Assembly: GCF_009363255.1 (NCBI RefSeq)
Contig: NZ_CP045318.1
Span: 2,407,501-2,471,500 of the forward strand
From: Roseivivax sp. THAF197b
GTDB taxonomy: Bacteria; Pseudomonadota; Alphaproteobacteria; Rhodobacterales; Rhodobacteraceae
DNA: 64,000 nucleotides
Direction of reading: 5' to 3'
In this document: piece by piece, positions 55,559-64,000 of the stretch
Layout of the letters: the number at the start of each line of letters is the position of its first letter
How positions within the stretch are numbered: the stretch's first letter is position 1
Notes under the pieces: generated by a model
Database searches by the model: none
The model's input: the letters and a program-made list of their open reading frames with translations, nothing else
Told to the model about the DNA's origin: nothing
Program-made: the position numbers and the translations under genes

Positions 55559-56719
55559 ATGGAGTGCGGCGCCTCTTCTCGGCAGCGCGTCGCGGTGATT
55601 GCAAGTCTCGGAATGTCGCTGACGAATTTCCGGCTCGAATTGCTGCGCCGCATGGTCGATCTTGGCCATGAGGTTCGGGCCTTTGCGCCGGATATCACGC
55701 CCGAGACAGCCCGGGAATTGCAGAGCATCGGCGTTTCCCATCATGAAATTCCGATGTCGCGTGCAGGGATCAACCCTCGCGAAGACATGACCACTTTGCG
55801 CGTTCTGACCGACGAGCTGCGGTCCTTCCGGCCGGATGTCGTTCTGCCCTATACGATGAAGCCGATCATCTACGGCAATATCGCAGCGCGGCGCGCGGGC
55901 GTGAAACGGCGATACGCGCTGTTTACCGGGCTCGGCTATGCCTTTTCCGAAGAAGCGCCGACCGGGAAGCGCGCGCTCGTTCGCTTTCTGGCAATCTGGC
56001 TTTATCGGCGGGCATTGAAAAACCTGGATCTGGGCTTTGTCTACAATCCGGTGGAGGAAGCCGATATTCGGCGTTTCGGGCTGGTGCCGCCCGATGTGGC
56101 GCTGCTTCAGGTTCCGGGCTCCGGCGTCGATCTGTCCCGCTATGAGAATTGCCCCCAGCCCGACGGGCCGGTCCGGTTCCTGATGATTGCCCGTCTGCTC
56201 AAGAGCAAAGGCATCGACATCTATGTGGAGGCGGCGCGCATTCTTCGCGATCGCGGCATCATGGCAGAGGTGACGCTTCTTGGCCCTCTCGACGCCAATC
56301 CCGATTCCTATCGCCCTTGCGATGTCGAAGCCTGGCAGGCGGAGAATATCCTGACCTATCTCGGGGCGACGGATGATGTCCGGCCCTTCATCAAGGCGGC
56401 CTCCGTCATCGTGTTGCCCGCCATTCACCGCGAAGGAATGCCGCGCACCGTTCTTGAGGGCATGAGCATGGGGCGGGCGGTGATCACCACCGATGTTCCG
56501 GGATGCGCGCATAGCATCATCGACGGCGAGGACGGCTTTATCGTGCCTGCAGGCGATGCGGTGGCGCTGGCCGATGCCATGCAGCGCCTCGCAACCGAAC
56601 AGGGCCTCGCCGCGGCGATGGGAACAAGCGGCAGGCAGCGCGCAGAGCAGGTATTCGACGTGCATATCGTGAACAAGACATTGCTGACGGCGATGGGTCT
56701 GGAGGGAACGGCGCCATGA
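55559..56719 (+). CDS. Glycosyltransferase family 4-like
   Basis: 386 aa GT-B enzyme. N-terminal acceptor domain (NFRLELLRRMVDLGHEVRAFAPD), then IARLLKSKGIDIYVEAARILRD and the donor-site pattern HREGMPRTVLEGMSMGRAVITTDVPG with the conserved Glu. The SLTNFR start and KPIIYGNIAARRAG resemble PglA-type hexosaminyltransferases of glycan assembly. AGGAGG abuts ATG 55559 with no spacer, so the true start may be further in; no better candidate is seen. First gene of a surface-glycan unit, coupled to the dehydrogenase. Confidence 0.9.
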   Translation: MECGASSRQRVAVIASLGMSLTNFRLELLRRMVDLGHEVRAFAPDITPETARELQSIGVSHHEIPMSRAGINPREDMTTLRVLTDELRSFRPDVVLPYTMKPIIYGNIAARRAGVKRRYALFTGLGYAFSEEAPTGKRALVRFLAIWLYRRALKNLDLGFVYNPVEEADIRRFGLVPPDVALLQVPGSGVDLSRYENCPQPDGPVRFLMIARLLKSKGIDIYVEAARILRDRGIMAEVTLLGPLDANPDSYRPCDVEAWQAENILTYLGATDDVRPFIKAASVIVLPAIHREGMPRTVLEGMSMGRAVITTDVPGCAHSIIDGEDGFIVPAGDAVALADAMQRLATEQGLAAAMGTSGRQRAEQVFDVHIVNKTLLTAMGLEGTAP

Positions 56720-58041
56720 AGATCGATGTTGAGAGCCCTGTCGCGCCGGAGCGCGTGAAGCGCACCGATGAACGGATCTGTGTCATTGGCCTGGGATATG
56801 TGGGCCTGCCCGTCGCCGTGGCCTTTGCCCGGCGCTTTGACGCCGTCACCGGCTTCGATCTGTCGCAGACGCGCATCGCCGAACTCAGGCGCCATCATGA
56901 CCGCACGGGTGAGATCGCCGGCCATGAGCTGAGCGCAAGCACACTGATGGTCAGCGACGACGCGGCCGATCTGGCAGCGGCGACCCTCTACGTCGTGACC
57001 GTGCCCACCCCGATCACCGAGGCGCATCGCCCCGATCTGTCGCTCCTGCTGGCAGCCTGCCGCACCATCGGCCCGCATCTGGCGACGGACGATATCGTCG
57101 TCTTCGAAAGCACCGTCTATCCCGGCGCGACCGAAGAGGTCTGCGGCCCCGCTCTCGAAGCGGCATCGGGATTGGTGGCCGGGCGGGATTTCACGCTGGG
57201 CTATTCCCCCGAACGGATCAATCCCGGCGACAAGGCGCATCGTCTGGAGAGCATCACGAAAGTGGTCGCGGGACAGGACCCCGCCACCCTGGCGCGCCTC
57301 GCCGAGGCCTACGGCGAAATCATCGAGGCAGGCCTGCATATCGCGCCCTCGATCAAGGTGGCCGAGGCCGCCAAGGTGATCGAGAACACCCAGCGGGATC
57401 TCAACATCGCCCTGATGAACGAGCTCGCCCTGATCTTCGAGCGGATCGACATCCCCACGCGGGATGTGCTGGCAGCGGCAGGCACCAAGTGGAACTTCCT
57501 GAACTTCTCTCCCGGTCTCGTGGGCGGGCATTGTATCGGCGTTGACCCCTATTACCTGACCGAGAAGGCCATGGCCGTCGGCCACCACCCCGAGGTCATC
57601 CTGTCCGGACGTCGGATCAATGACGGCATGGGGCGCTTCATCTCGCAAAAGCTGATCCGCCTGATGGTCGGCGCAGGCATCGCGCTCGACAGCGCCCGCG
57701 TCGCGATCCTCGGTCTGACCTTCAAGCAGGACGTACCCGACATCCGCAATTCGCGCGTGCCCGACATCCTGGCCGACCTCGAAGCGCACGGGATATGGCC
57801 GATGGTGCATGACCCGCATGCGATTGCCGCCGATGCAGAGGCCGATCTTGGCGTGACGCTATGCGACGATACCGCCCTGCAGGGGCTCGATGCGATTGTG
57901 CTGGCTGTTCCGCATCGCCTGTATCTGGAACGGCTCGACGCGCTTTACGACATGCTGAAGCCGGGGGGCGTGCTGGTCGATGTCCGCTCCGTCATCGATC
58001 GCGACACGTTGCCGGACGGTATCACCTATTGGAGCCTGTGA
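56716..58041 (+). CDS. Nucleotide-sugar 6-dehydrogenase (TviB/WbpO-like)
   Basis: 441 aa. NAD-binding CVIGLGYVGLPVAVAFAR at 22-39, central GYSPERINPGD, and catalytic Cys near 273 in VGGHCIGVDPYYLTEKA. The PERINPGDKAH form is typical of UDP-HexNAc dehydrogenases, giving UDP-HexNAcA for capsule or O-antigen. Overlaps the glycosyltransferase gene by four bases. Confidence 0.92.
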   Translation: MKIDVESPVAPERVKRTDERICVIGLGYVGLPVAVAFARRFDAVTGFDLSQTRIAELRRHHDRTGEIAGHELSASTLMVSDDAADLAAATLYVVTVPTPITEAHRPDLSLLLAACRTIGPHLATDDIVVFESTVYPGATEEVCGPALEAASGLVAGRDFTLGYSPERINPGDKAHRLESITKVVAGQDPATLARLAEAYGEIIEAGLHIAPSIKVAEAAKVIENTQRDLNIALMNELALIFERIDIPTRDVLAAAGTKWNFLNFSPGLVGGHCIGVDPYYLTEKAMAVGHHPEVILSGRRINDGMGRFISQKLIRLMVGAGIALDSARVAILGLTFKQDVPDIRNSRVPDILADLEAHGIWPMVHDPHAIAADAEADLGVTLCDDTALQGLDAIVLAVPHRLYLERLDALYDMLKPGGVLVDVRSVIDRDTLPDGITYWSL

Positions 58042-58099
58042 CGCCGGGTGCGATGCACAGCCGCGGACGATAGGCCAAACCGACGTTTCGCGAAACCAC

Positions 58100-59575
58100 T
58101 CACGCCGATTGCAGAAGGTCGCCACCTTCGCTCTGCGGAGGTGTCGGCGCGCGTTCGGGCAGTTCGGGAAGCCGTTGCGTGGGATCAGCCCTTTCGTCGA
58201 ACTCCGCCCGGCTGCCGGTGGCCACGGCCCGTCCGGCAAAAAGCCCCGCGAGGCTGGCCCAGTCGCAGCCCGGACGGTTCACATGGAAGAAGGTCGGAAT
58301 CTCCTTGAGCTGATCGAGCAATTCGCGCCGATCCTCGGATTGCAGCTCGCGCCAGCTTGAGGCGGCATTGGTCCGAGCCAGCCGCATGACCCAGGATCCC
58401 TCCATCTCAGAGGGGTCGAGAAGCCCGGCCCGGTTGCATTCCTCAATCGCGGCGCGGGTCAGGAAATCATCGTCCTGGCCCAGAAGATCGGCGGTCTCGG
58501 AACAGAAGAACTCCACGCAAAGGCAGGTCTTGCCTTCGGGCACCATGTCCCCCGCGAAGGCAGTGTAATTGGTGATCCGGCCGCAGCGCAGATCCGGATC
58601 GTTCACCTCGAGCCAGGCATGCGGAAACCGGGGCGCGCCGTCGATGAAGAGGTAAACGAGCAGCACATGCCGCGTCTCGTACAAGACCGGATCGCGGGAG
58701 CGCGACCGCTTGAGCAAGGGCGCATCGCCCCGAAATAGCACCTCGGACAGGCGCTCCACCGACAGGCTCGAGATCACATGCCGTGCGTGCACCCGCTCTG
58801 TCGTGCCATCCCGATTGAGATCGAGCGCCCATGAGCCATCGGGCTGCTGCTCGATCCTGTCGACCTCGGTTTCGAACTGCACATGCCCGCCCGCATCCTC
58901 TATCTCGCGGTGCAGCCGGGTGAACAATTGCCCGGTACCAAGCCGCGGATGGCGCCAGTTCTTTCTCGATGCCGGGGCTTTGCGACCAGCCCCAAGCGCG
59001 CCGCTGACCGCCTGTTGGCTATAGGAGGCCGACGAGGCCCCTGCCCCAGGCGGCGCACTTTCCGGGACCGGCATCTCACGCCATTCCGTGCCGCGAAATT
59101 TCTCCCAATAGCCTTGCGCGAAAAGGCGCGAGAACACCGCGCCGACCTTGCGGTGCCAATGCTCCTCATAAGAAGCGGGCGCGCGCACAAGGCCCAGCAT
59201 CCGCCCCTTCGCGAGGCTGAGCGCCCCCCGGATCAGAAGCGGCAGGGGAACGCCGCGCAAAAGCCCGCGATACTCGCCCGAGATCTCGACGATACGCCCG
59301 CCATAAAGACTGCCGACCCGGTGCGGATAGGCGCGGTAATCCTCGCCCAGAAGCGTGTCCCACAATTCGACCACTTCGGGGATGCGCGAATACATTTCCT
59401 TGCGACCGATATCGAGCATGTAGGCGCCTTTCGGAATGGACCGCATCAGACCGCCGACCTCGGTCGTGCGCTCCACGATCATCGGTGAGACGCCCTGCCG
59501 GATCAGTTCGTACCCGGCGCTCAGACCTGAAGGTCCGGCCCCGATGATGACAACATCCGTCTCGGACTGGGTCAT
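58100..59575 (-). CDS. FAD-dependent protoporphyrinogen-oxidase-like protein of glycan cluster
   Basis: 491 aa. VVIIGAGPSGLSAGYELIRQG at 8-28 and the following VERTTEVGGLMRSI are the FAD-binding motifs; the chain resembles NAD(P)-binding amine-oxidase/UDP-galactopyranose-mutase-like proteins often found in O-antigen loci. Reaction unknown. A region near 180-215 is Ser/Gly/Ala-rich. ATG 59575 overlaps the stop of the deacetylase gene upstream. Confidence 0.85.
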   Translation of the reverse strand: MTQSETDVVIIGAGPSGLSAGYELIRQGVSPMIVERTTEVGGLMRSIPKGAYMLDIGRKEMYSRIPEVVELWDTLLGEDYRAYPHRVGSLYGGRIVEISGEYRGLLRGVPLPLLIRGALSLAKGRMLGLVRAPASYEEHWHRKVGAVFSRLFAQGYWEKFRGTEWREMPVPESAPPGAGASSASYSQQAVSGALGAGRKAPASRKNWRHPRLGTGQLFTRLHREIEDAGGHVQFETEVDRIEQQPDGSWALDLNRDGTTERVHARHVISSLSVERLSEVLFRGDAPLLKRSRSRDPVLYETRHVLLVYLFIDGAPRFPHAWLEVNDPDLRCGRITNYTAFAGDMVPEGKTCLCVEFFCSETADLLGQDDDFLTRAAIEECNRAGLLDPSEMEGSWVMRLARTNAASSWRELQSEDRRELLDQLKEIPTFFHVNRPGCDWASLAGLFAGRAVATGSRAEFDERADPTQRLPELPERAPTPPQSEGGDLLQSA

Positions 59576-60627
59576 GATCCGCCCCCTACCCTGATGGACC
59601 CCGCAAACTCCGCGTTCTGCGGCAGGACCTCCTGCGCGATGTCGGCCATTGTCTTCGACGGCCAACCGAATTCCCGATCAAGACGCACCGCCTCGGCGGC
59701 GATGTCCCGCATCACGGCCATGTTCTCGTCCTGATCGGCGCCGAAATTGTGCGGGTGAAACCAGAGGTGATATAACGCGTCCCGCTCTGCGGCGCGGCGC
59801 ATCTCGCGCTTGATGCGGCTGAGGCGGAGCCCTTCCAGCGCTGCGCGGCGTTTTGAATAGGGCCGCAGGAAGCACGATGCCGGGATATTGACCATGCCGT
59901 GTTCGACGCTTGGCGTGACGGATTGATCGCCCACGATCGGCAGGTAGCTGTCGAGCAGGCGGAATAGCCGCTTCCAAGGGCCATTATCCGCGCTGCCATT
60001 GCTCCGGTAGATCCATCCGCGCGCATTGCCCCGAAACGCGGTGAGCCCGTGCCGCGCGCAGACCTCCAGAGCCTCCTCCGTCACCTGGTTGCGCGGAAAG
60101 ACGATGCTGGTGCAGTGCACCCCGATCCGCGCCGCGGCTTGCCGCGCGGCCTCCAGATCGGCCTCGAACGGCTTCGGGTCGCCCACCGCATCGCGGCAGA
60201 AATAATGGCTGAACGTGTGCGTGCCGATCTCCTGACCGGGGCATGCCTTGATCTTGCGGATCAGCGACAAGCCGAAATGCAGGGGATCTGTGTCTTCGTC
60301 CGCTCCGACGCCGTCCAGATGCGCATAGCTCGACAAAGACGCGTCTTCGTAGCGCGGCTGCGTACGTGGCAGCGCGGCCAGCATGTCGTCCCGCCGGTCG
60401 AAGTACAAAAGGCCCGTCGTGACCCAGGTGCAGCGCAGATCATATTCCCGAAACAGATCGAGAAGTTTCGGAATGGCACTGCGCGCCCCGATGATATTGG
60501 GCCAATAGGCTGCGTTTGAGGCGTTCGACACGACGCCCCAGTTCAATTCGAAATCAAGCGAAAGAACAAAGCCGCCCCGGGAACGGGGCGTTGCGTCCGG
60601 CTTCGTCGCAATGCCAACGCGGGTCAT
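59572..60627 (-). CDS. Polysaccharide deacetylase family protein
   Basis: About 351 aa. NodB-like barrel: first Asp in LSLDFELNWGV, His pair in EIGTHTFSHYFC (metal site), FPRNQVTEEALEV, and a late WFHPHNFG. Probably removes acetyl groups from a polymer or lipid-linked glycan. Starts at ATG 60627 or GTG 60645; no strong ribosome site. Upstream gene of the FAD protein, convergent with the dehydrogenase. Confidence 0.88.
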   Translation of the reverse strand: MTRVGIATKPDATPRSRGGFVLSLDFELNWGVVSNASNAAYWPNIIGARSAIPKLLDLFREYDLRCTWVTTGLLYFDRRDDMLAALPRTQPRYEDASLSSYAHLDGVGADEDTDPLHFGLSLIRKIKACPGQEIGTHTFSHYFCRDAVGDPKPFEADLEAARQAAARIGVHCTSIVFPRNQVTEEALEVCARHGLTAFRGNARGWIYRSNGSADNGPWKRLFRLLDSYLPIVGDQSVTPSVEHGMVNIPASCFLRPYSKRRAALEGLRLSRIKREMRRAAERDALYHLWFHPHNFGADQDENMAVMRDIAAEAVRLDREFGWPSKTMADIAQEVLPQNAEFAGSIRVGGGS

Positions 60628-61145
60628 CAATAAATACTCGATCACTGCCGGGACGGATCCCGAAGAAACGCCAGAAAAAAGGCTCGAAAAGTAATTCTCG
60701 AATGTTTCCCCGAATTCCGGCGTTTGTCAATTTTTGGTCTTTCCCCTCCATCGCTACGGGGCGGGCTCTGATGCGCAAATCTCGTGGCAGGCTTATATCG
60801 TGACATGGCTGCGCAATGCCTTGCCGGGCAATCGATGATTTGCGTGAAGCTGCTGAGCCGACGGCTCATCACACGGGACTTCGACCGTCAGGTCACCGAA
60901 CCCGAGGCACGGATCGATGTTCTGAACGGTCACACCGCGCTCCGCGTACCCGTCACGGAATCTGCGGAATACCTCCATCCGGGAAAAAATTCCGGCCATC
61001 TGCCGATCTGCGTTACAGAGCCGCCATGTGACACACCCTTCGGAAATAGCGGAGGCCGGGCGACATCGACGGGTTCAAAAGGTAATGATGGCGGTGCTGG
61101 CAGACCAATTCGAACTCGTCTCTACTGCGGCAGTCGCGCTGACCT
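60628..61145. other. Degenerate sequence next to IS remnants
   Basis: Holds the deacetylase promoter region (AT-rich around 60685-60735). From about 60800 a short open frame reads MICVKLLSRRLITRDFD and resembles, from memory only, repeated text found beside IS6-type elements in Rhodobacterales. No intact gene. Confidence 0.3.
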
Positions 61146-61850
61146 TTATGCCGCGCCGAGACCGCCCCACTCGGCGAGAGTAGCTGCGCGGTTCTGCTTG
61201 AAGATGTCGCGGCTGGAGAGACTGCGCTCCTAGTTGAAGTGATCGTGAGCGGATGAGTGGACGGCGGCGAATTTCTGAAGACTTAGTATCCGCCGGAATC
61301 GAAGCATCGCGCGCTCGCGTCTTCGCAATGATAGATGCGAGTTCTCGGCGCGGTTGTTGATCTAGCGCCCTTCGGCTTCGTGGTTGATGTGGCCGACATC
61401 GTGCACAGCCGCGCTGTAGGACCGGAGCGTGTCCGTCGTGAGCACCTCGACCCGCCCGTGCCGTTTCATCAGTTCCCGCAGGAATTTCAGCGCCCCCTTG
61501 CAGTCGCTGCGCTTGGTGACCACGCTTTCCAGCACCTCGCCTTCGTGGTCGACGGCCCGCCAGAGATAGTGCGTCTTGCCGATGATCGTGACGAACACCT
61601 CGTCGAGGCGCCAACGCCACCGGCTCGATCGAAGCCCCTCGATCCGGCGTTTCCGGATCTCGGCGGCGAACGTCGGGCCGAAGCGGTTCCACCAGTAGCG
61701 CACCGTCTCGTGGCTGATTTCGATGCCGCGCTCGTGCAGAAGGTCATCGACGTTCCGCAGCGACAGCGGGAACCGAACATATAGCATCACCGCCAGACGA
61801 ATGATCTCCGGGCTGGTCTTTAATACCAGAACGGGCTGCGCTTGATCATC
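61146..61850 (-). pseudogene. IS6-family transposase pseudogene
   Basis: The conceptual chain runs from MIKRSPFWY (61850) through KTSPEIIRLAVMLYVRF, HETVRYWWNRFGP, the DDE-domain start WRWRLDEVFV (first Asp), VLTTDTLRSY (second Asp) and INNRAENSH (catalytic Glu), to a natural stop at 61146. It is broken by a one-base deletion near TAT-TAAAG (about 61830), by TAG replacing Trp just before INNRAENSH (61362-61364), and by a second TAG at HFN-ERSL. So the element is long dead. Confidence 0.85.
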
Positions 61851-61912
61851 GCCCGACGCTACGCAACCGCCCTGCCCCGCTCAAGTCCCAGTTCCTCTGA
61901 CAGTGCCCTGCG

Positions 61913-62095
61913 ATGGAGAGTTTCTTATCATCGCTTAAGATCGAGCGGACGGCACGAAAGGTCTACCGCACCCGCGATGCCGCCCGCGCCGACGTCTTCG
62001 ATTGCATAGAGCGCTTCTACAATCCGAGACGACGCCAATCGAAGTTGGGTTATCTCAGCCCCACGGCGTTCGAGGACCGAGCAATGCAAATCTAA
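61913..62095 (+). pseudogene. IS3-family transposase C-terminal fragment
   Basis: 60 residues: MESFLSSLKIERTARKVYRTRDAAR, then YNPRRRQSKLGYLSPTAFED. This is the end of an IS3-type (OrfB) integrase catalytic domain, including the catalytic Glu of MESF. The rest of the element is missing upstream. The bases after the stop (GTGTCCACGGAAACGG) resemble an IS3 terminal repeat. Confidence 0.85.
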
Positions 62096-62351
62096 ACCCG
62101 TGTCCACGGAAACGGAAGCAGGCCATTCTCTCCATTCGTCCGGCAGAGAAATTTCTACTTCCAAATCACCTGTACATCCGGGGATTTACCCTGACACGTG
62201 TCTTGCTGAGTTTGTCTGAAAGCACCCCTCAAGAAGCCATCGCCATCAAGCCAGGATTACCCTTCTTTGCTTTTATGCGCGCCTTCGCAACTTTGATCAA
62301 ACGATCGAAATTTGGAGGCGAACCAACGTACATCTGAATTGGTTTGTTGGA
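62096..62351. other. Gap between IS3 remnant and IS21 element
   Basis: No gene seen. Lower GC than the rest of the window. Probably the original chromosomal or older mobile DNA into which the IS21 element jumped. Confidence 0.4.
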
Positions 62352-62405
62352 TGTCACTGAGAACTGACCCAGCAGCAGTCTAAATTGTCACTGAGAACTG
62401 ACCCA
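62352..62405 (+). repeat. Left end of an IS21-family element
   Basis: TGTCACTGAGAACTGACCCA occurs at 62352-62371 and again at 62386-62405. Tandem copies of the terminal sequence are typical for IS21-family ends, where both bind the transposase. The element starts near 62352. Confidence 0.75.
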
Positions 62406-62457
62406 TGTGGAACCTTGCCCCTGACGGGATTTGTCGGGGGTTTTCGGAGTGATCGAC

Positions 62458-64000
62458 ATGGGATTATTGAGCGTCATTCGACGTTGGGCATTGCGGGACA
62501 AGATGCCCATCCGCGAGATCGCGCGGCGGACCGGGCTGTCTCGCAACACCATCAAGAAGTATCTGCGGGCTGGGATCGTTGAGCCGCAGTTTCAGACACC
62601 GGCGCGGCCAAGCAAGCTGGACCCGTATGCAGAGAAGCTGTCAGGCTGGCTGGTGACCGAGCAGCGCAAGTCGCGCAAGGACCGGCGCACCGCCAAGCAG
62701 ATGCACGCTGATCTGGTTCAGCTTGGCTATGACGGCTCGTATGAGCGGGTCGCAGCCTTCGTGCGGACCTGGAAGGGAGACCGGCAACGCACGCAGCTGA
62801 CGACGGATCGCGGGACATTTGTGCCGCTGGTGTTCGAGCCGGGCGAGGCGTTCCAGTTTGACTGGAGCGAGGACTGGGCGCATGTCGGCGGCGAGCGCAT
62901 CAAGCTACAGGTGGCTCACGTCAAGCTGTCGCACAGCCGGGCGTTTCTGGTCAGGGCCTATTTGTTGCAGACGCATGAGATGCTGTTTGACGCGCACTGG
63001 CACGCCTTCCGGGTCTTTGAGGGCGTGCCAGGCCGCGGGATCTACGACAGCGAGACCTTGTCCGCCATTGGTCCGAGGACAATGGTCGAGCGAAGACGGC
63101 GGTGGATCGTGTGGGCGCTGGCAAGAAGCGCGATGTGAATGCGCGGTTCCTCTCCATGACCAGCCACTATGTCTTCGAGCCCGAGTTCTGCAATCCAGCC
63201 GCCGGCTGGGAGAAAGGCCAGGTCGAGAAGAACGTCCGCGATGCGCGCCACCGGCTCTGGCAGGTGATGCCGGCCTTTCCGGATCTTGATGCAGTGAACA
63301 TCTGGTTGGAACAGCGGTGCAAGGCGCTGTGGACCGAGACCAGACATGGCAGCCTGCCCGGCACCATCGCCGATGCCTGGGAGGCCGAGAAGCCTGCTCT
63401 GATGCCGTTACCCACGGCCTTCGATGGCTATGTCGAGCAAAGCAAGCGGGTGTCACCCACCTGCCTGATCACCTTCGAGCGTAATCGCTACTCTGTGCCT
63501 GCCAGTTTTGCGAACCGCCCTGTCAGCTTGCACATCTACCCCGAACGTCTGGTGATCGTGGCCGAAGGGCACGTGGTCTGCGAGCATCAGCGCATCATAG
63601 AACGGTCACACCGGCAACCCGGCCGCGTCATCTATGACTGGCGCCATTACCTTGCCGTTGTTCAGCGCAAGCCTGGCGCGCTTCGTAACGGCGCCCCGTT
63701 TGTCGAGATGCCGGAGGCATTCCGTCAGTTGCAGGGACAGATGCTGCGCAAGCCCGGCGGCGATCGCGAGATGGTCGAGATCCTGTCCCTGGTTCTGCAT
63801 CACGAGGAACAGGCCGTGCTCTGCGCCGTGGAAATGGCGCTGGAGGCGGGCGTGCCGACAAAGACCCATGTGCTGAACCTGCTCCACAGGCTGGTGGATG
63901 GCACGCCGAGCGACCAGCCGGACGTGACGCCGCCTTCAAGTCTCGTCCTCACGAAGGAACCTGAGGCCAACGTCGCACGCTATGACGGCCTGCGGGGAGG
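62458..64000 (+). pseudogene. istA: IS21-family transposase IstA, frame-disrupted and cut by window end
   Basis: N-terminal helix-turn-helix (KMPIREIARRTGLSRNTIKKYLRAG) and integrase core with first Asp in FQFDWSEDWAH. After GRGIYD (63046-63048, second Asp) a palindromic insertion shifts the frame, so the original frame stops at 63138. The downstream part stays open in the new frame (NARFLSMTSHYVFEPEFCNPAAGW, catalytic Glu in KGQVEKNV) up to the window end. Because about 300 codons downstream have no further damage, the insertion looks recent. Start ATG 62458 has GGAG eight bases upstream. istB should follow outside. Confidence 0.85.
63049..63092 (+). repeat. Palindromic insertion inside istA
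   Basis: CGAGACCTTGTCC (63051-63063) pairs with GGACAATGGTCGAG (63077-63090) with one bulge, and CCATTG (63065-63070) faces CAATGG (63080-63085). Compared with the usual IYDN-x-KTAVD sequence, 32 to 44 bases are extra, depending on whether GACAAT at 63078 is original. Confidence 0.6.

Noticed and set aside
62458..63138. Programmed frameshift in istA
   Set aside because: The shift coincides with a 32-44 bp palindromic insertion compared with the usual protein; no slippery heptamer was seen, and IstA is not known to need one.

Overview
The window is high-GC alphaproteobacterial chromosome, most likely from the Rhodobacterales (Roseobacter/Paracoccaceae group). The evidence is the recA-alaS order with a GAAC-N7-GAAC LexA box, a sitABCD locus divergent from a Fur-family (Mur-type) regulator, TRAP transporters, a PutA without the DNA-binding domain, and a radical-SAM/UdgX repair pair. 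I see no rRNA, tRNA or CRISPR array.

Layout. 0-5 kb: SOS-regulated recA, alaS, a DUF1330 protein and an exported HExxH protein. 5-11.4 kb: typA, then a TRAP operon (dctP, a TM2-DctQ fusion, dctM). 11.5-16 kb: a radical-SAM/UdgX operon with its own perfect LexA box, then an RhlE-type helicase. About 165 bp of intergenic sequence at 7.2 kb recurs at 14.4 kb. 16.2-25 kb: Mn/Fe ABC transporter sitABCD, Mur, a CBS protein, a hybrid kinase overlapping tail-to-tail with an OmpR-type regulator, a Crp/FixK regulator, and a universal stress protein behind an FNR-type box. 25.4-31.4 kb: CitE-like lyase, class I fumarase, nitrilase, Gfo/Idh oxidoreductase and an FAD amine-oxidase-like protein.

31.6-41.1 kb is the least explained part. 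Two divergent transcription units share a 311-bp control region with 11-bp-periodic repeats. Leftward run two homologous proteins of a family I do not recognise (482 and 635 aa) with a terminator-like hairpin between them. Rightward run a Cys-rich orphan, a winged-helix/TPR regulator, a PAP2/vanadium-haloperoxidase-fold protein starting with seven Asn-Ala-Leu repeats, and a subtilase without a signal peptide. Tight spacing suggests they act together; the function is unknown.

41.2-49.6 kb is a solute-uptake and catabolic locus: GntR/FCD regulator, two aldo-keto reductases (one fused to a Rid domain lacking the usual catalytic Arg), a TIGR04076-like protein, and a livGFHM plus binding-protein ABC importer. 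49.9-55.2 kb holds putA and an NhaC-type antiporter. 55.5-60.6 kb is part of a surface-polysaccharide locus (glycosyltransferase, nucleotide-sugar dehydrogenase, FAD oxidoreductase, polysaccharide deacetylase). It ends in insertion-sequence debris: a decayed IS6-type transposase, an IS3-type fragment, and an IS21-type element whose istA is broken by a palindromic insertion and runs off the window.
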